NCBI GenBank assembly: GCA_964016875.1
Contig: OZ024722.1
Location: 15,754,576-15,818,575, forward strand
Direction of reading: 5' to 3'
Source of the DNA: Fallopia convolvulus
Taxonomy: Eukaryota > Streptophyta > Magnoliopsida > Caryophyllales > Polygonaceae
DNA: 64,000 nt
A program made the position numbers and the translations under genes. Under the pieces are notes generated by a model. That model had not been told where the DNA came from. It did no database searches and worked only from the letters and a program-made list of their open reading frames with translations. Each line of letters begins with the position of its first letter. The stretch's first letter is position 1. This document shows, in pieces, positions 45,367 to 56,874 of this stretch.

Positions 45367-46281
45367 TGAATTTCAAAAAATCACCCGCAAAATAGTAGTT
45401 GTTGCAAAAAATCACCCGTAAATTTTGAAATTGCGTTAAACCACCCGTAAAATTAATATGTTAACATATGACCACCCTCCATACTCAATGTTAAACTTCC
45501 ACTAAAAATCAAATAAATTAAAAAAACCTTTATTACATATTTCTAATTCAATCTAGAACGCAAATCGATTAGTAAATCGCAAGCCAAAGCCCAATCTTCT
45601 TCTGTGCGTAGCCCAAATCCCCCATTCTTCCACTATAGCCGTCCTTGTCGCGAGAGGCAGCGGTAGAATAGTCTTCTAGGGCTCCATGGAAGACAACATG
45701 CTCATTGGCAGCGATTGGGGGGAGAGATCGAGTCAACACAATCAATGGAGTTTGACATCGGATACGCATGTGAGTCATGAGAGGTTGTCGATAAAGTTGT
45801 TACAGAGGCGACAATGGATATGAGGGTGAAGATGGCTTGAGGAAGCCATTGGCGGAACGACACGGTAGCGAGGGCAAGGGCCTCGCCAAGGACACACTCG
45901 TTGTTGGAGAGGGTATGGACGTTGGGGCACTCATAGAGGTTGGAGGCGCTTGAAGGAGGAGGCCTTGTCGGATGAGCGAGATTTTTCCGCCATGGAAAGG
46001 GATATGAAGGAGCAGATCTGTTTGGGGTTTTTTTTAATTTATTTGGGTGCTTGAGGCTGAATTAAAAATAGGTAGATAAATTCATTAAAAAAAAAGAAAA
46101 TATGTAGATAAAAGGGTATTTTTGCAAGTTTGCGGGAATTTAACAAAAGTTTTAACGGATTAAAATTGATGGGTGGTTATCCGTTAACAGATTTATTTTA
46201 AGGGTGGTTTGACACAATTATAAATTTTATGGGTGGTTTTGTGCAAAAGCTACTATTTCGCGAGTACTTTTACGAAATTCA
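45367..46281. mobile_element. TIR element (MULE-like) with CACCC-spaced arms
   Basis: The left arm (45367 to about 45490) contains AATCACCCGCAAAATAGTAG, then repeated 'CCACCCGTAAAAT' words. The right arm (about 46160-46281) is its imperfect reverse complement with 'GGGTGGTT' words at the same spacing. The inner part is less AT-rich and reads like gene sequence on the minus strand (an ATG at 45991-45993 soon stopped, and a frame 45778-45569). This suggests a captured fragment. No clear target duplication was found. Confidence 0.65.
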
Positions 46282-46566
46282 CCCTTATTTTATTCCAGAA
46301 ATTTTACATGGTAAATTTATTTCAATAGACATAGTTTCTACTTTATAATTTATTAGGGTAGATAAACTCTATTGATATCTCTCTATCAATTAACAAATAA
46401 AATTACATAAGTGAAAGACGAAGGGAAAATATATATTTTATATTTAAAATAAAATTCTAATAAAGTTGTATTAGTCAATAAATATAATATAATAATCGTT
46501 TATTAGGTAATAATATAATTTTTAATATTTAGATGGATATATACTTAATTTGCGAGTTTTGAGGGA
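46282..46566. other. AT-rich sequence, no gene
   Basis: Continues the AT-rich repeat family that also occurs near 62240-62320, including a 'TAGACATAGTTT' and 'ATTTATTAGGGTAGAT' stretch. No coding capacity. Confidence 0.4.
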
Positions 46567-47103
46567 TCTATTACTAATAACTAAAGTCGGAACAATTTCT
46601 ACCACCACATTGCGCCACATCACCCCTTTATTAAAATAATAATTTCTTATAGTTAATTATCCAAAAAAGTTATCTCCAAGTAAACATAAAGATAAAACAA
46701 TATTTATAAAAAATTATCTCCAAATAAACATAAAGATAAAATAATATTAATATATTCTACCAATATAGATAAAAAGGACATTATATTTATCATTGTAAAA
46801 GATAAATTAAAACAATCAATATATATATATATATCTATTACTAATAACTAAAGTCGGAGCAATTTCTGCCACCATGTTGCGCCACATCACCCCTTTATTA
46901 AAATAATAATTTTTTATAGTTAATTATGCAAGAAAAAGTTATCTCCAAGTAAACATAAAGATAAAATAATATTAGTAGATTTGACCAATATAGATAAAAA
47001 AGCACATTATATTTATTATATTTGTAAAAGATAAATTAAAAAAAATATGTACATGTGATCACATATATATCTTTGAAATAAAAATAGTCATATCTATTTA
47101 TAA
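46567..47103 (+). repeat. Tandem pair of about 268-bp units
   Basis: Unit 1 is 46567-46833 and unit 2 is 46834-47103. Both run TCTATTACTAATAACTAAAG, 'TTGCGCCACATCACCCC', 'AAGTTATCTCCAAGTAAAC', and an AT-rich tail. Each starts like a Helitron 5' end. Confidence 0.8.
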
Positions 47104-48910
47104 TCTATCTATAACTATATATTAAAACTGTACTTTTTCGAGTCACCACATTAATTCTGGCCCCACCTTATAATTAAGCAAGTTTTATTTATATTAATTT
47201 AATTTTACATTTTTTCCGATCTATATATGTGAAAAGAAATTTAAAATTTAAAATATTTTATCTTTTTATCTATTTATGCAAAACATTTATCTTAAATCAA
47301 ATTCTGACCAAAAAAGTAAAAAACTCCAATATCTAGATAAATACTTGCCTAAATTAAATTTTGATAAAAAAATAACATTACCTTTTCCTTAATTTACTTT
47401 TTTTCTTATTCATGTAAATATAGAAGATTTTTTATTTTTGAAAAATTCAATCTTTATTCAATTTTTTTTTATCTTTTCTATTAATTGTATTTTAAATTTT
47501 TATTTATAAGATTTTTAAAGAATCAAATTTGATTAAAAAATTATAAGAGTTTACATTATTTTTATCTTTTATCTATTTTTGAAAAAAAATTGAAAGATTC
47601 TAATTAAAATATTTTTTAATTTTTATCTTTGTTCATGTTCATCAGTTCATGTAATATATAATTATCTTCTATCCATACAATATAAATAAAATATACTAAT
47701 CTATCTATAACTATATATTGAAGCTAAAGTTTTTCGAGCCACCGCATTAAATCTGGGCCATCTGGCCCCAACAAAAATTTAATAAAATATTTTTTTCAAT
47801 TAAGTTCCTTTTTATCTATTTCTATGAAAATAAATTTAAATTCGAATTTTTAAAAATTAATGAAAATTATTTTATCTTTTTAAGTCACCACATTGAATTT
47901 GGCCCCACCTTATATTAAAAAATATTACTTTTTTTATTTATATTTTTAATTAAATTCCTTTCTATCTATTTATATTAGAAAATGTTTAATTTGAAATTTA
48001 AATAAAAATAAAGAAAATTATTTTATCATAACCTTTATTTATTTATGGAAAATACTTATCTTAAATCAAATTTTGATAAAAAAAATTAAAAAAAGTCATG
48101 ATCTAGATAATTACTTGCCTAAATTGAATTTGGATAAAAAACTTACATTATCTTTTCCTTAATTTTCTTTTTGTGTTACTCATGTAAATATAGAAGATTT
48201 TTTTATCTTTACAAAAATTCAATCTTTATTCATATTTTATTATTATTATTTATCTTTTTAAATTCAATATTATTTTTTTATAAATAAGAATGATAACATT
48301 TTAAATTCTCAACCGTAAATATGTTAAGAATGATAACATTCAATCTTTATTCATAATTTTTTATATATTGTCATTAAATTTTAATGTCTTAGTCACCATA
48401 TTGTTAGTTATGAAATTATTTATATTAATATTTTATCCATAATTATTACAATCTTTTTATATAATATGAACCATAATAAATAAAAATTATTGATCACTTA
48501 ATCTTAAATCGGTTAATCACTATCCATATATATGACACATAAAAAATACTAACTTAATCTATTCGAGTAAAATAGATAATTTTTTATCAATAAATGTGAT
48601 AAATATAAAAAAATTATATAATTTTTCTATTTGTAAGTATATTTTTAATCATAAATTTTTAATATTAAGTTCTTATCCATAAGTATGAAAAATATAATAT
48701 AGTAATTTAGTATCCCAAATACCTTTTTTTAATTTAATACCCCATTTAAATTAATTTTAGTATCTCTAAATGAAATAGATAACTTTTATATCCATGAGTA
48801 TGAAATATGGACCATATTTTAAATTGCAAATTTTCAATATTAAATTTGCTTATTCTTTTATATTAATCTTGCCCGGGGTTTTTTACGGGGGAAATTGGGT
48901 CATCAACTAG
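46567..48910 (+). mobile_element. Cluster of Helitron-type 5' ends with one 3' end
   Basis: Four TC-starting segments preceded by A occur in series: 46567 and 46834 (both TCTATTACTAATAACTAAAG), 47104 and 47700 (both TCTATCTATAACTATATATT). Helitrons start with TC and insert between A and T. A plausible 3' end lies at 48910, reading CATCAACTAG then T, about 20 bases after a CCCG...CGGG inverted pair at 48871-48890. Segments 1 and 2 are 267-bp tandem relatives. Segments 3 and 4 share 'CGAG.CACC.CATTAA.TCTGG' near their starts and long AT-rich interiors. There is no Rep/helicase gene, so all are non-autonomous. Confidence 0.6.
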
Positions 48911-49080
48911 TATATATCTAAATTAACAAAATTTGAGGGGTGTATATCCAATTTCCCCTGTAAAAAATCGTTGATGCTGTTTGCACACAATATTATAGCT
49001 AATTGCACCACACAATTTGTTTGAGTGGAGGGATGCCCCTTCTCGCACCCTTTAGTATTTTACCGACCCCCTTTTCATTT

Positions 49081-49101
49081 TTATATATATATATATATAT
49101 T
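49081..49101. repeat. (AT)n microsatellite
   Basis: About 20 bases of uninterrupted AT repeat within the TIR element. Confidence 0.9.
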
Positions 49102-49354
49102 ATCTATTTTTATAACATCTAAAATCATACCCTAAAAACCCTTTAATCTTCATAAATCCATTTTTTATTTAGTGATGTTAATCATTTAATTAAAACTTTT
49201 AAGATATGTGTATATAAACTGATTTTTATTTTATTTTTTAATATGTGATATTTTATGAAACAGTCTAAACATACAATATGGTATCTACTCATTATCTATT
49301 AATAGATAAAGATCAAATTAACTAACCAACTATATAAGTCCAATCGAAACCTTG

Positions 49355-49720
49355 AACACTTATCCTAACTTTAAATACTAACCCTAAATTCTAAACCCTA
49401 AAATCCTTATCATAAACCCTAATACTTACCCTAAAATCTATCCTTACCCTAACTATAAACCTAAACCTCAAATCATAATCTTAAAGTTTAAATCCTAACC
49501 CTAATAATACCCTAATCCTAATCTTAAACTCTAACCCTAACATTAAACCCTAACCCATAACCCTAAAGCATAACTCTAACATTAAATCCTAATCTGAACA
49601 TTAAACCCTAAACAATAACCCTCAATCCTAACCCTAACCTTAAATTTTACTCCCTAACCCTAAACCCTAACCTTAAACCATAACCATAACCCTAAACCCT
49701 AACCCTAAATCCTAATCTTA
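49355..49720. repeat. Degenerate interstitial telomere-like (CCCTAAA) repeat
   Basis: For about 360 bases the sequence is made of CCCTAA, CCCTAAA, CTTAAA and CATTAAA words, for example 'CCCTAACCCTAAACCCTAACC' variants near 49665. The plant telomere repeat is CCCTAAA on this strand. The copies are diverged, so it is an old interstitial array, and it lies inside the TIR-bounded element. Confidence 0.85.
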
Positions 49721-49984
49721 AATAAGTGGTTTCTCAAATATTATAATCAAATATCTCACATATATATGAAAACTACATGATTTATTCATCAATTTGCAAT
49801 AAATATGCTTTATCTAATTATAATATTATGTTATGCATTTTATTGGTATTGCTCACAAGGGCATGGTTCCAGTGAGGACCACTCTTGTGGTAAGGACTAG
49901 GCTTATAATGAGGATTAATCTCAACCGTTCGATTTACTCTTTTATTATGTATCGAATGGTCAATATTTTTTTATATTTTTTTTT

Positions 49985-50715
49985 ATTTTGTGAAAATCGA
50001 ATTATAAAAAAAAAATAAACTCAAAGAACATAAAAATTGAGCTATTATAGATAAAAAAATGAACTCGTAGAATATGAAAATTGAACTCATACAAATATAC
50101 AATATAGAAAATTGAACTCCTAACATAAAAAATTGAACTTCTAGTGAATAAAAATGAACTCGTAGTATATAAAAATTGAATTGTTATATTTAAAAATTTT
50201 AAATCTTTTTTTTTAAAAAAGGAACATATTTTTAAAAAAAAAGTAAAAAATTTTGAAAAAATAAATTGAGAAAAAATCAATTTTTTTAAATATTTTTTTA
50301 GTTATGTGAAAATCAATTTATATGAAAAATGAACTCAGAGCACATAAAAATTGAACTTATCATAGATAAAAATGAACTCGTAGAATAAACTGAACTCATA
50401 CATACAATATAGAAAATTGAACTCCTAACATAAAAAATTAAATTTCTAGTGTATAAAAATGAACTCGTAGTATATAAAAATTGAAATTTCATATTTAAAA
50501 TTTTTAAAGCTTTCTTCATAAAGAAAAATAATTTAATAAAGGTAAAACAAAATATAAAAATATAAAATTTTGAATTTTTTAAATTAATTTTTTAGTTATG
50601 TGAAAATCGAATGATATAAAAAATGAACTCAAAGTACATAAAAATTGAACTTATTATCTATAAAAACTCGTATAATATAAAAATTGAACTCATATATTAT
50701 AGAAAAGAGAATTTT
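49985..50715. repeat. AT-rich tandem array, about 300-bp unit
   Basis: Units start near GTGAAAATC at about 49990, 50306 and 50600. Within each unit, 'AAAAATTGAACTC' and 'AAAATGAACTCGTAG' words recur every 30-40 bases, so the array has a short sub-repeat as well. The reverse-strand frames (50280-50002, 50519-50313) are products of these repeats. Confidence 0.8.
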
Positions 50716-50905
50716 TTATGTAATTTATGACAAAAAGAAGTTTAAATAATCGAAAAGGAAGTCAGCAAAACCCTAAAAAAAGGACGCGAGAAAGGGGCAT
50801 TTCTCCACTCAAATTGTTTGAGTAGACTCCACTCAAACTGTTTGTGTGGACTCCACTCAAACAGATTGTGTGGTGCAATCAGCCATAATACTGTGTGCAA
50901 ACAGC

Positions 50906-51189
50906 AACAAACAAAAAAATTAATCAATTCCTTAGCCCTGAAGTGATCTTCCTGCACAGAGTAACCAACCAGGCAACCACGGCCCAAATGACCGACAACA
51001 TTAAAATAAGGAAGATTTACGTACAGTGGATAAGGTATTAATTTGTTCTCTTTTTGTCCGGCAAAAATTTTGACGCAAGTACATGCGTCAATAGTGAAAA
51101 ATATTTAATTTATTAAAGACACAAGTTCGACGAGATCTATCCAGGTCTTTATAAACGAAGAACATTTAGAACATATAAAATATTTTTAT
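50906..51189. other. Spacer before the macro-array, no feature seen
   Basis: About 280 bases of AT-rich sequence with no recognisable element end. Confidence 0.4.
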
Positions 51190-51891
51190 TTATGGGATTT
51201 TTTAACATCATTAGGACTAGCTGATTAAGCAATGCACTCAAAAAACTTATTATTAAACAATGGGTTATTATTATTTGTAAGGTTAAAACAAAAACCACAT
51301 GATATTAATATGTGGGGTCATCGGAAATATTTGGCAAAGTGGGAACAAACCATAGTAAAGGTGGTAGATGGTACAACGAACTTTAGTCGAACGATGATGA
51401 TGTCCAAGGAGACCAATTTTTCATCTAATCAAGTTTATTTGTCGATTTTTTGAGGAGGAGAAAGTTGTATATGAAATACTTTTAGAGAATAATTGTAGAA
51501 ATGATTAAAAAAACTAGTTAGAAATAAAAAGAAACAATTATATTATGAATACAAATAGAAAAGAATAGGCATGTAAATGAACAGAGATGTTTGTGAGCAA
51601 TTCGGTATTCGGCTTGGTTAAATCTTGTTTGTGTTCAGCTCAATTTGTAAACGAGTCGAGCTTGAGCACAATTTTAAGGCTCGAAAAATAAATGAATTGA
51701 GCTTTAGCACAAGTAAACTCAGCTCGTTTGTTCACGAGCAAACTCGATTATATGTTGATGAGTAGGCTCGATTATATGTTCAGAAAAAACTAGATTGTAC
51801 AGTTATGAATAATCTCCACTATATATTATTAATATAATATACTACATCAATTTGAAAATACTTCTCATTTTGTGCATTAATAAAAATATTA

Positions 51892-52097
51892 CTCCCTCTG
51901 TTCAGAAATACTTATCATTCTACATATTTTTCAAGATTTTCAATTTTTTCCTTGAAGAAATGCTCCAAAAGGAAGTAGAAATCTTCTTTTCCAAAACAAA
52001 ACCAAGCAATCTAGTTATAGAAGTGCATTTGAAATTAAGTACTTCCATAATATTTTTGATAAACCCTAGAACGAAAAATATTTCAAAACGAATGGAA
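51892..52097. mobile_element. Stowaway-like MITE in the array (clearest copy)
   Basis: CTCCCTCTGTTCAGAAATAC at the left and a matching CGAATGGAA end at the right, both next to TA (51890-51891 and 52098-52099), fit a Tc1/mariner-class MITE of 206 bp. Related copies lie in the later units near 53015-53280, 54695-54960 and 55935-56185. Confidence 0.6.
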
Positions 52098-53280
52098 TAA
52101 TTTCCAAAAGGGTTAGAAGTTGTTTGTTAGTTTAAAGTTTTTAAAAGCGTTCATTGGGTTTGAATTTAGTGAATAGTTTTAAAATAATTTTCAAAATTAG
52201 CACTTTTATCGTGTGCCCATGAAGCACACATTAGTTGAACCCATTATTTATTGTTGGACTTATAATTCAATCTTGACTTATTGATGTATATGTGTAATCT
52301 TATTTTAAGTGTTCGATTCATTAAGTTTATTTTAATCATATTTTTTTTATCAAAGTAGCAACCAACCATTACGAGTGAAAACTACGTTAACATCTTTAGG
52401 ACAAGTTGATTAAGCAATGCGCTAAAAAAACTTATTAAGCAATGGTGTATTATTCATAAGGTTTAAAACAAAAAAACTCATGGAGTCGTCAAAGATATTT
52501 GGCAGAGTGGGAACAAGCCATAATAAATTAAAGGTGGTACATGGTTTAACGGACATTGGTCGAACGATGATGATGCCGATGGATACTAATTTTTCATGTA
52601 ATCAAGTTTATTTGCCAATTTGTTGAGGAGGAGAAAGTTGGATTTGAAAAAAATTTAGAGCACATTTGTAGAATTGATTAAACAAACTTGTTAGAAATAA
52701 AAAAGAAACAATTATATTATGAATACAAATAGAAAAAGATAGCCTTGCAAATGAACATAGTTGTTCGTGAATAATTCGGTATTCGGCTTAGTTAAGTTTT
52801 CTTTGTGTTCGACTTGATTTGTAAACGAGCCGAGCTGGAGCACAATTTTAAGGCTCGGAAAATAAATGATTTGAGCTTGAGCACAAGAAAACTCAGCTTG
52901 TTTGTTCATGAACAAACTCGATTATATACTTGTGAGTAAGCCTGATTATATTTCACAACAAACTAGATTATACATTCATGAATAAGCTCCACTATATATT
53001 ATTAAAATAATATACTACCTTTGTTCGGAAATACTTGTCATTCTACGATCTGTTCATAAATACTTGTCATTCTAGCATGTTTTGGTTTGTTCAATAATTC
53101 TTATCATTCTAATTCTACGTAGTTTTTCAATATTAATTTCAATTTTTTCTTTGAATATGCTCCAAAAGTAGATATAAATCTTCTTTTCCAAAACAAAACC
53201 AAGCAATCTAGTTATAGAAGTGCATATAAAATTAAGTACTTCCATAATATTTTTGATAAACCCTAGAACAATAAATATTT

Positions 53281-54164
53281 CCTTCTATGATCCCTAACCT
53301 ATCACATAGAGTTCTTATTAGTCCCTAACCTTTGTAAATGCTTTTTTAGGTCCCTAATCTTTGAAAAGTGTTACTATTTGATCCCTTTTCATTTTAGACT
53401 TTAAGTTTAATTACAACCAGACACCCAAATTTTATATTTATTTTTGTCATAATACTAATATTTATTTATTTTCAAAAAAATACCTCAATCTACAGATTTT
53501 AGGGAAAAATAATAAATTATCACTCCATATTTACCCCTTTTTCAAAACATAGTACTTTATATATAAAACATAATTTTAAAAATAAAAGGTGTTTTAAATA
53601 TTTATTGCCCTCTTATTTAATTTAATAGTTATTAAAATATTTTATAAAAAAACTTTTCACAAAAAAATCTAACTTCTCCTATTTACTTATTATTTATACA
53701 TTTTTTATAAAGTGATTTTTTAATCCATCACTTTTTTGCAATTATTTTATAAACTTCATAAAATTTGATAAAAAACATTTTATAAAGAAAATCACCCTTT
53801 ATTTACCCTTTGTTAAAAAAACTAGTAATGTTTTTTATATCAAAAGTCATAGATTAAAAGAATCTGAAATTGTATTTGTTTGTACAAAATCACATGGTTA
53901 AGTTAAAAAGGTGTAAAAATGTAGTGATATTTTATTATTTTCCCTTAAAATGTGTAGACTGTGATATTTTTAAAAAAAGGATAAATATTGGTGTTATGAT
54001 AAAAGCAAATATAAAATTTGGGTGCTTGGTTGTAATTAAACTTAAAGTCTGAAATAAAAAAGGATCAAATAGTGACATTTTTCAAAGGTTAAGGACCTAA
54101 AAAATCATTTATAAAAGTTAGGGACTAAAGAGAACTCTATATGATTGGTTAGGGAACATGAAGG
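53281..54164. mobile_element. TIR element inside the array, arms of about 200 bp
   Basis: The left arm (53281-53480) with 'TCCCTAACCT', 'GAGTTCTTATTAGTCCC' and 'TTTAAGTTTAATTACAACCA' words is matched in reverse complement by about 53965-54164. The interior is AT-rich and non-coding. It interrupts one Stowaway-like copy, so it is later than the array unit. No clear duplication was seen. It is probably a non-autonomous MULE-like element. Confidence 0.7.
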
Positions 54165-56874
54165 AATTCACCGATAGTTTTTTGTTAATTAAGTTTTTTA
54201 AATGGGTTCTTTAATTTCAATTTATGGAATAATTTTAAAATAATTTCCAAAATTAGCACTTTTATTGTTTTCCCCATGGGCACACATAGAGCATAATTGT
54301 AGAAATGATTTAAAAAACTAGTTAGAAATTAAAAAAAAGAAACAATTATAATTATGAATACAAATAGATAAAGGTAGGTTTGTAAATGAACAGAGCTATT
54401 TATGAGCAATTCGGTATTCGGCTTGGTTAAGTCTTGTTTGTGTTTAGCTCAATTTATAAATGAGTCATGCTTGAGCACAAGTTTAAGGCTCGAAAAATAA
54501 ATGAATTGAGCTTGAGCACAAGAAAAATCAGCTCGTTTGTTCATGAACAAACTCGATTATATGTTGATGAGTAAGCTCGATTATATGTTCATAACAAACT
54601 AGATTACACATTTATGAATAATCTCCACTCTATATTATTAATATAATATTCTACATCTGTTCGGAAATACATGTTATTCTATGAATTAACAAAAATATTA
54701 CTCCACCCGTTCATAAATACTTGTTATTCTAACGTGTTTTGGTTTGTTGACTTTGTTCAATAATTCTTATCATTCTACATATTTTTTCAAGATTTTCAAT
54801 TTTTTCCTTGAAGAAATGCTCCAAAAGGAAAAATAAATCTTATTTACCTAAACAAAACTAAGTAATATAGTTATAGAAGTGCAATTAAAATTAAGTACTT
54901 CCATAATAATTTTGATAAACCCTAGAACGACAAATATTTCAGAATGAATGGAATAATTTCCAAAAGGGTTAGTAGTTGGTTGTTAATTTAAGGTTTTTTA
55001 AAAGGGTTCTTTAGGTTTCAATTTAGTGAATAGCTTTAAAATAATTTCCAAAATTAGCACTTTTATTGTGTGCCCATGGAACACACATTAGTCGAACCCT
55101 CTATTTATTGTTGGACTTATAATTCAGTCTTAACTTTCTGATGTATATGTGTAATCTTATTTTAAGTGTTCGATTCATTAGGTTTATTTTAATCATTTTT
55201 TCATAGTATTACTATAGTTCAAGTAGCAACCAACTATTACGAGTGAAAACTGCGTTAACATCCTTAAGGCAAGCTGATTAAGCAATGCGCTAAAAAATTG
55301 ATTAAGAAATGGAGTATTATTCGTAAGGTTTAAAAAAAACTCATGGTATTAATAAGTGGAGTCGTCGGAGATATTGGGCAGAGTGGGCACAAATCATAAT
55401 AAAGGTGGTAGATGGTATAACGGACTTTTTATTGTTCGATGATGATGTCAAGGGACACTAATTTTTAACGTAATCAAGTTTTTTTGTGGATTTATCGAGA
55501 GGAGAATGTTGGATTTGAAAAACATTTAGAGCATAATTGTAGAATTGATTAAAAAACTTGTTAGAAATAAAAAAGAAATAATTATAATATGAATACAAAT
55601 AGAAAAAGATAGGCTTGTAAATGAACATATTTGTTCGTGAGTGATTCGGTATTCGACTTGGTTAAGTCTTGTTTGTGTTCGACTTGATTTGTAAATTAGA
55701 ACCAAACTTGAGCAAAGTTTTAAGGCTCAAAAAATAAATGAACTAAGTTTGAGCACAAGAAAACTTGACTCGTTTGTTAATGAGCAAACTCGATTATATA
55801 CTTGTGAGTAAGCTTGATTATATGTTCATAACAAACTAGATTATACATTCATGAATAAGCTTCACTATATATTTATTATCATAATATACTACATGTGTTC
55901 AAAAATACTTGTCATTCTATGAATTAACAAAAATATTACTCCTTTTGTTTAGCAATACTTATCATTTCAGCATGTTTTGGTTTGTTCAATAATTCTTTTC
56001 ATTTTACAAAATTTTTCAAGATTTTTTCAATTTTGTACTTGAAGAAATGCTCCAAGAGGCAAAATAAATCTTTTTTTCCAAAATATAACTAATCAAACTA
56101 ATTATGAAAGGGTTATTAAAATTAAGTAGTTTCTTAATATTTTTGATAAACCCTAGAAAGAAAAATATTTATGAACGAAGGGAATAATTTCAAAAAGGGT
56201 TAGTAGTTGTTTGTTACTTTGACTTTTTTAAAAAAGTTTCTTTAATTCCAATTGAGGGAATACTTTTAAAATAATTTTCAAAATTAGAACTTTTATTGTG
56301 TGCCCATGACACACATTAGTTGAACGCTTTATTTATTGTTGGACTTATAATTTAGTCTTTTTGATGTATATGTGTAATCTTATTTTAAGTGTTCGATTCA
56401 TTAAGTTTATTTTAATCATATTTTATATCAAAGTATTACTACACTTCAAGTAGCATCCAACAATTACGAGTGAAAACTACGTTAACATCTTTAGGACTAG
56501 CATAATTGATTAAGCAATGGGGTATTATTATTCATAAGGTTTAAAGCAAAAACCTCATGGTATTAGTAAGTGGAGTCGTTAGAGATATCCGACAAACTGG
56601 ACACAAACCATAATAAAGGGGGCAGATAGTATTACGGATTTTGGTCGAACGATGATGATATTGAGGGATAGTAATTTTTCATGTGATCAAGTTTATTTGT
56701 CGATTTGTCGAGGAGAAGAAAGTTTTATTTGAAATACTATTAGAGCATAATTGTAGAAATGATTAAAAAAACTAGTTTGAATTAAATAACAAACAATTAT
56801 ATTATGAATACAAATAGGATAAGATAGGCATGTAAATGAACATAGTTATTCATGAGCAATTCATTATTTGGTTA

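Larger units (their letters stand above)
48976..50905. mobile_element. TIR element enclosing telomere-like repeats
   Basis: The left arm 48976-49049 (GCTGTTTGCACACAATATTA onward) is matched in reverse complement by 50782-50905. The right arm is longer because a 'CCACTCAAACTGTTTGTGTGGA' type word is reiterated three times. Between the arms lie telomere-like repeats, a short GC-richer segment and a 300-bp tandem array. There is no transposase. The flanking duplication was not recognised, so the superfamily is uncertain (MULE-like is most likely). Confidence 0.65.
51190..56865. repeat. Degenerate tandem macro-array, unit of about 1.2 kb
   Basis: A common unit recurs at least four times. The anchor TTCGGTATTCGG or a variant lies near 51601, 52775, 54410, 55644 and (decayed) 56860. 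The anchor 'AACATC..TAGGA..AGCTGATTAAGCAATG' lies near 51204, 52389, 55257 and 56484. Each unit carries a GAGCTTGAGCACAA-type stretch and a Stowaway-like segment. The third unit lacks about 430 bases and the second has gained an 880-bp TIR element. Array sequence resumes at 59299-59460 after the TGTAAT element. Copies are well diverged. Confidence 0.75.

Noticed and set aside
50002..50519. Phe/Ser-rich minus-strand frames of 68-92 codons
   Set aside because: They are products of the AAAATTGAACTC tandem repeats.
49985..50715. Regularly spaced repeats that might suggest a CRISPR array
   Set aside because: The repeats are AT-rich, degenerate and not separated by unique spacers of constant length, and the DNA is plant nuclear.
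53870..54052. 60-codon plus-strand frame
   Set aside because: It lies largely in the arm of the TIR element at 53281-54164 and is compositional.
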